NCBI GenBank assembly: GCA_965224795.1
Contig: CBDDAE010000002.1
Location: 930,001 to 994,000 of the forward strand
DNA length: 64,000 nucleotides
Direction of reading: 5' to 3'
From: NVTR01 sp036480115
GTDB taxonomy: Bacteria > Pseudomonadota > Alphaproteobacteria > Rhodobacterales > Rhodobacteraceae
Part shown: positions 61,697 to 64,000 of the stretch, one piece after another
Layout: each line of letters opens with the position of its first letter
Numbering within the stretch: the first letter of the stretch is position 1
Notes under the pieces: generated by a model
The model's input: the letters and a program-made list of their open reading frames with translations, nothing else
Database searches by the model: none
What the model was told of the DNA's origin: nothing
Position numbers and translations under genes: made by a program

Positions 61697-63852
61697 TGCA
61701 ATCTGCCAGCGCCCCACCCGTAAGGGAATTTGAGTTTCGCACAATAGGCGGCCTACTGCGGCGGCAAATTCGAGTTATCATGTTGACAACATTGTTTATT
61801 TTTGGACTTGCAGCCATCTTTTTGCTAACAATTACGCAAACGTATTCAGCCACGGCGCTGGTCCTGGTAGACCCTGATCGTCAAAGTATCCTGAACCCCG
61901 GTACGGCGTTTCCAGCATCGGCTGGCCGCGACAATGCGCGGGTGGATAGTGAGGTTGAAATTTTGCGATCCAATGCAGTGGCGATGGCGGTGATTGAAAG
62001 TCAGGGCCTGATCGGCGACCCGGAATTTGGCGCGGCCTTGGGATTATCCGAAAAGCTGGCCCGCTCGGTTGGTATTGCCTACGCAGCCAGTCCACTAGAT
62101 CGGCAAGCAACAGCCAAAACGCTAAACAGATTTAAAGACGCCACCACTATCCGGCGCAAAGGCTTAACCTATCTGATCACAGTCTCCACAAGTTCAAAAT
62201 CACCTGCCCGTGCGGCCTTTTTGGCCAACAGCCTGGCCAAGGCCTACATAACCCAACAGGTGGAAGCGAAAGTCTCACGGTCGCTGGCGGCAAGGGATGT
62301 TTTGAATACCCAGATCATAGCGGCTCAGCTATCCTTAACATCCTACGAAACCACATTTTCCCAGTTTCTGGAAAAAAACCTGGACCAAGTTGCCGAAGGC
62401 ACCGAAATGTCTGGTTTGCAGACCGCACTTAGCCAGGCTGAATTATCTCTGCAACAAAAGGAACGGGACCAACTCGGCCTGCGACAGTTGTTGCGCCAGG
62501 AAGACTGGGCAGCACTTGGTAACAAGCTTGGCGATAGCCAATTGCGCGATCTGATTCAGACGCGCAGCGATATATTGGCAAGCATTTCCAAGGGAAACAG
62601 TCCGGCCAATCCAAAGAGCTTCCAGCTGGCACTGGCCGAGATCGACGCAAAACTAAATGCCAGTTCAGCCGCCAGTCTGAAAACCCTTACAGCCGAAACG
62701 ATCAATCTGGATCAGAAAATCACCGGGCTACGCGGCCAAATGCGCCGGGCATTTTTGGCCAGTGATCTTTCACCCCAGTTGCTTACAGAAATTTACGCGA
62801 TTCAACAGGATACCAGCATTGCCCGCGCGCAGTACGACAACCTTGTGTTGCGCATGCGTGATCTGGACACTCAGGCCAATATTCAGATCGCTGATAGCCG
62901 CGTCGTTTCGCCTGCCCTGGAACCCGTCACGCCGACATTCCCGAACCGTAGTCTGGTTTTACTGGTAGCACTGGCGGCCTCCATGGGGTTTGGGGTCAGT
63001 CTGGCATTTCTGAATGAATACTATATCGGCGGCATCACCTCGGCATCACAGCTGGGCGAGCTACTGCAAACCCCTGTGGCAGCTACCATCCCTGCCCGTT
63101 CCGGCCAAAATTCCGGGCAGCTTAGCCATGCAGAAACCATCATTGACGCGCCACTTTCGATCTATTCAGAATCCGTGCGTAAACTACGGGCTGCCATTGA
63201 CCAAAAATTTAAGGCGCGTGGTGGCGGCGACCCACCTCAACTTTCGAGGGGCGGTAAAACTATTTTGATCACGTCGGCCCTGGCAAATGAAGGGAAAACC
63301 ACGGCCGCCCTATCCTTGGCGCGCACCTATGCACAAGCAGGCCAGAAAACCCTGTTGATAGACGCTGATTTGCGCCAGCCATCCGTGCATCTGCATCTGG
63401 GGTTTGAGCCGCAGATCGGGTTTCTCGACTACTTGCGCAATGCGTCAGAAACAGATTTGACCGGGTCATTTTATGCCCGTGATCCGGCCAGTTCCCTGGC
63501 TTTAATTATGGGGGCCGCGCGCAGTGAATTTCCCACGGATCAGTTGCTTAGTTCAGCAACATTTGAGGCACTGCTGGCTCAGGCAAAAGAAGTGTATGAT
63601 GTGGTCATCATTGATTCACCGCCTTTGCTGCCTGTGGTAGATGCCCGCTATATTGCTCATTACGCCGATGCGGTTGTCATGGTGGTGAAATGGGCCGCCA
63701 CTGGTCAGGGTGATCTTAAATCAGCGGTGCAGCCGCTTCGTGATGCCATGCGCCCGGGATCCGCTCTGCATCCGGTATTGGTTCAAGTTAAGGACCGTAC
63801 TGCCAAGCCCGAACTGGGCAGCTACGGCGACGGTTATTCCGCCGCTATCTGA
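61696..63852 (+). CDS. Polysaccharide co-polymerase/BY-kinase (Wzz-Wzc-like)
   Basis: A 718-residue protein. Wzz domain: helix 1 near residues 30-52 (IRVIMLTTLFIFGLAAIFLL), a long periplasmic coiled part, and helix 2 near 415-435. The cytosolic kinase has a Walker A-type TSALANEGKTTAALSLA near residue 525, Walker A' LLIDADLRQPS and Walker B VVIIDSPPLLPVVD near 635. The tail has only two tyrosines (GSYGDGYSAAI), a short cluster for autophosphorylation. It regulates chain length and export of the exopolysaccharide. Start ATG overlaps the ligase stop. Confidence 0.9.
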   Translation: MQSASAPPVREFEFRTIGGLLRRQIRVIMLTTLFIFGLAAIFLLTITQTYSATALVLVDPDRQSILNPGTAFPASAGRDNARVDSEVEILRSNAVAMAVIESQGLIGDPEFGAALGLSEKLARSVGIAYAASPLDRQATAKTLNRFKDATTIRRKGLTYLITVSTSSKSPARAAFLANSLAKAYITQQVEAKVSRSLAARDVLNTQIIAAQLSLTSYETTFSQFLEKNLDQVAEGTEMSGLQTALSQAELSLQQKERDQLGLRQLLRQEDWAALGNKLGDSQLRDLIQTRSDILASISKGNSPANPKSFQLALAEIDAKLNASSAASLKTLTAETINLDQKITGLRGQMRRAFLASDLSPQLLTEIYAIQQDTSIARAQYDNLVLRMRDLDTQANIQIADSRVVSPALEPVTPTFPNRSLVLLVALAASMGFGVSLAFLNEYYIGGITSASQLGELLQTPVAATIPARSGQNSGQLSHAETIIDAPLSIYSESVRKLRAAIDQKFKARGGGDPPQLSRGGKTILITSALANEGKTTAALSLARTYAQAGQKTLLIDADLRQPSVHLHLGFEPQIGFLDYLRNASETDLTGSFYARDPASSLALIMGAARSEFPTDQLLSSATFEALLAQAKEVYDVVIIDSPPLLPVVDARYIAHYADAVVMVVKWAATGQGDLKSAVQPLRDAMRPGSALHPVLVQVKDRTAKPELGSYGDGYSAAI

Positions 63853-63998
63853 ACCAAACGGGGTTCCTCCAGCATAAGGGTGCGGTACTGGCCCAACACA
63901 TCATTCCAACGGAAGTCCAGCGCATGGCGTTTGCGTGCGGCAATCTTGGCCATTTGCAAGGCGATGTCATCCTGCGCCAGTTCAGTAATTTGCGCCCG
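63834..63998 (-). CDS. Glycosyltransferase, C-terminal fragment (cut by window edge)
   Basis: The last 54 codons of a minus-strand gene that continues beyond the right edge. The end reads FRWNDVLGQYRTLMLEEP, resembling the C-termini of GT4-type glycosyltransferases. Its 3' end overlaps the convergent BY-kinase gene by 19 bases. With so little sequence the family is tentative. Confidence 0.5.
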   Translation of the reverse strand, partial: RAQITELAQDDIALQMAKIAARKRHALDFRWNDVLGQYRTLMLEEPRLVQIAAE

Positions 63999-64000
63999 AC

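Noticed and set aside
1..64000. CRISPR arrays, tRNA/rRNA genes, insertion sequences and prophage genes
   Set aside because: No regularly spaced repeats, cloverleaf-like segments, transposase or integrase motifs were recognised on reading both strands.

Overview
The window reads as a chromosomal segment of a mid-GC alphaproteobacterium, most like a marine Rhodobacterales/Roseobacter-type organism. This rests on gene content only: a membrane-bound PuuD-type urate oxidase, a fused allantoinase/OHCU decarboxylase, Hint-domain proteins with a Roseobacter-style N-terminus, a TRAP transporter cluster, a LuxI/LuxR pair and a Zur-ZnuABC locus. No rRNA, tRNA, insertion sequence, phage gene or CRISPR array was seen. 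No database search was run, so family names come from motif and whole-sequence recognition.

Layout. 1-3.2 kb: the 3' end of an arsenic-linked operon (arsH end, PLP dehydratase, aquaporin, MalY/PatB-type lyase). 3.2-10.8 kb: a catabolic cluster with TRAP dctMQP, a frameshifted FAD amine/amino-acid oxidoreductase, a ThDP enzyme, a FadR-type GntR regulator and an Asp/Glu-racemase-family enzyme; two similar TGTATACAG palindromes probably tie it into one regulon. 11-19.8 kb: mixed small genes (unknown protein plus GT2, DUF302, Hint protein, CspA, dodecin, BioY) and a quorum-sensing locus with luxI, luxR and a divergent luxR paralogue that stops at the start of its DNA-binding domain. 19.9-25.2 kb: tungstate ABC transporter tupBCA, then znuB-znuC-zur divergent from znuA around an inverted repeat. 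25.2-35.7 kb: urate breakdown (puuD, lysR, hiuH, puuE-uraD fusion, ureidoglycine aminohydrolase, ureidoglycolate lyase, NCS2 permease) and a fused hydantoinase/5-oxoprolinase. 35.8-40.3 kb: sulfotransferase, GT4, a divergent Hint protein with an overlapping upstream small ORF, and an Mrp/ApbC ATPase.

40.3-57.6 kb is the most notable part: a complete reverse-dissimilatory sulfite reductase (rDsr) sulfur-oxidation locus in the order dsrABEFHCMKLJOPN. It is flanked by a convergent tusA/dsrE2 pair and by a divergent operon of a TauD/TfdA-type dioxygenase, two very small unknown proteins and cysG (siroheme synthase), followed by a YeeE/YedE sulfur-compound importer. These genes fit one pathway. 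Sulfur enters through the importer and is passed along TusA/DsrE2, DsrEFH and DsrC. DsrAB, with siroheme from CysG, oxidises it to sulfite, and electrons leave through DsrL and the DsrMKJOP membrane complex. The dioxygenase and the two small proteins have no assigned place in this pathway and are the best candidates for something new.

57.7-64 kb: an exopolysaccharide locus (undecaprenyl-phosphate sugar transferase, periplasmic ClpP-like protein, unknown secreted proteins, O-antigen-ligase/Wzy-like protein, Wzz-BY-kinase) ending in a glycosyltransferase cut by the window edge.
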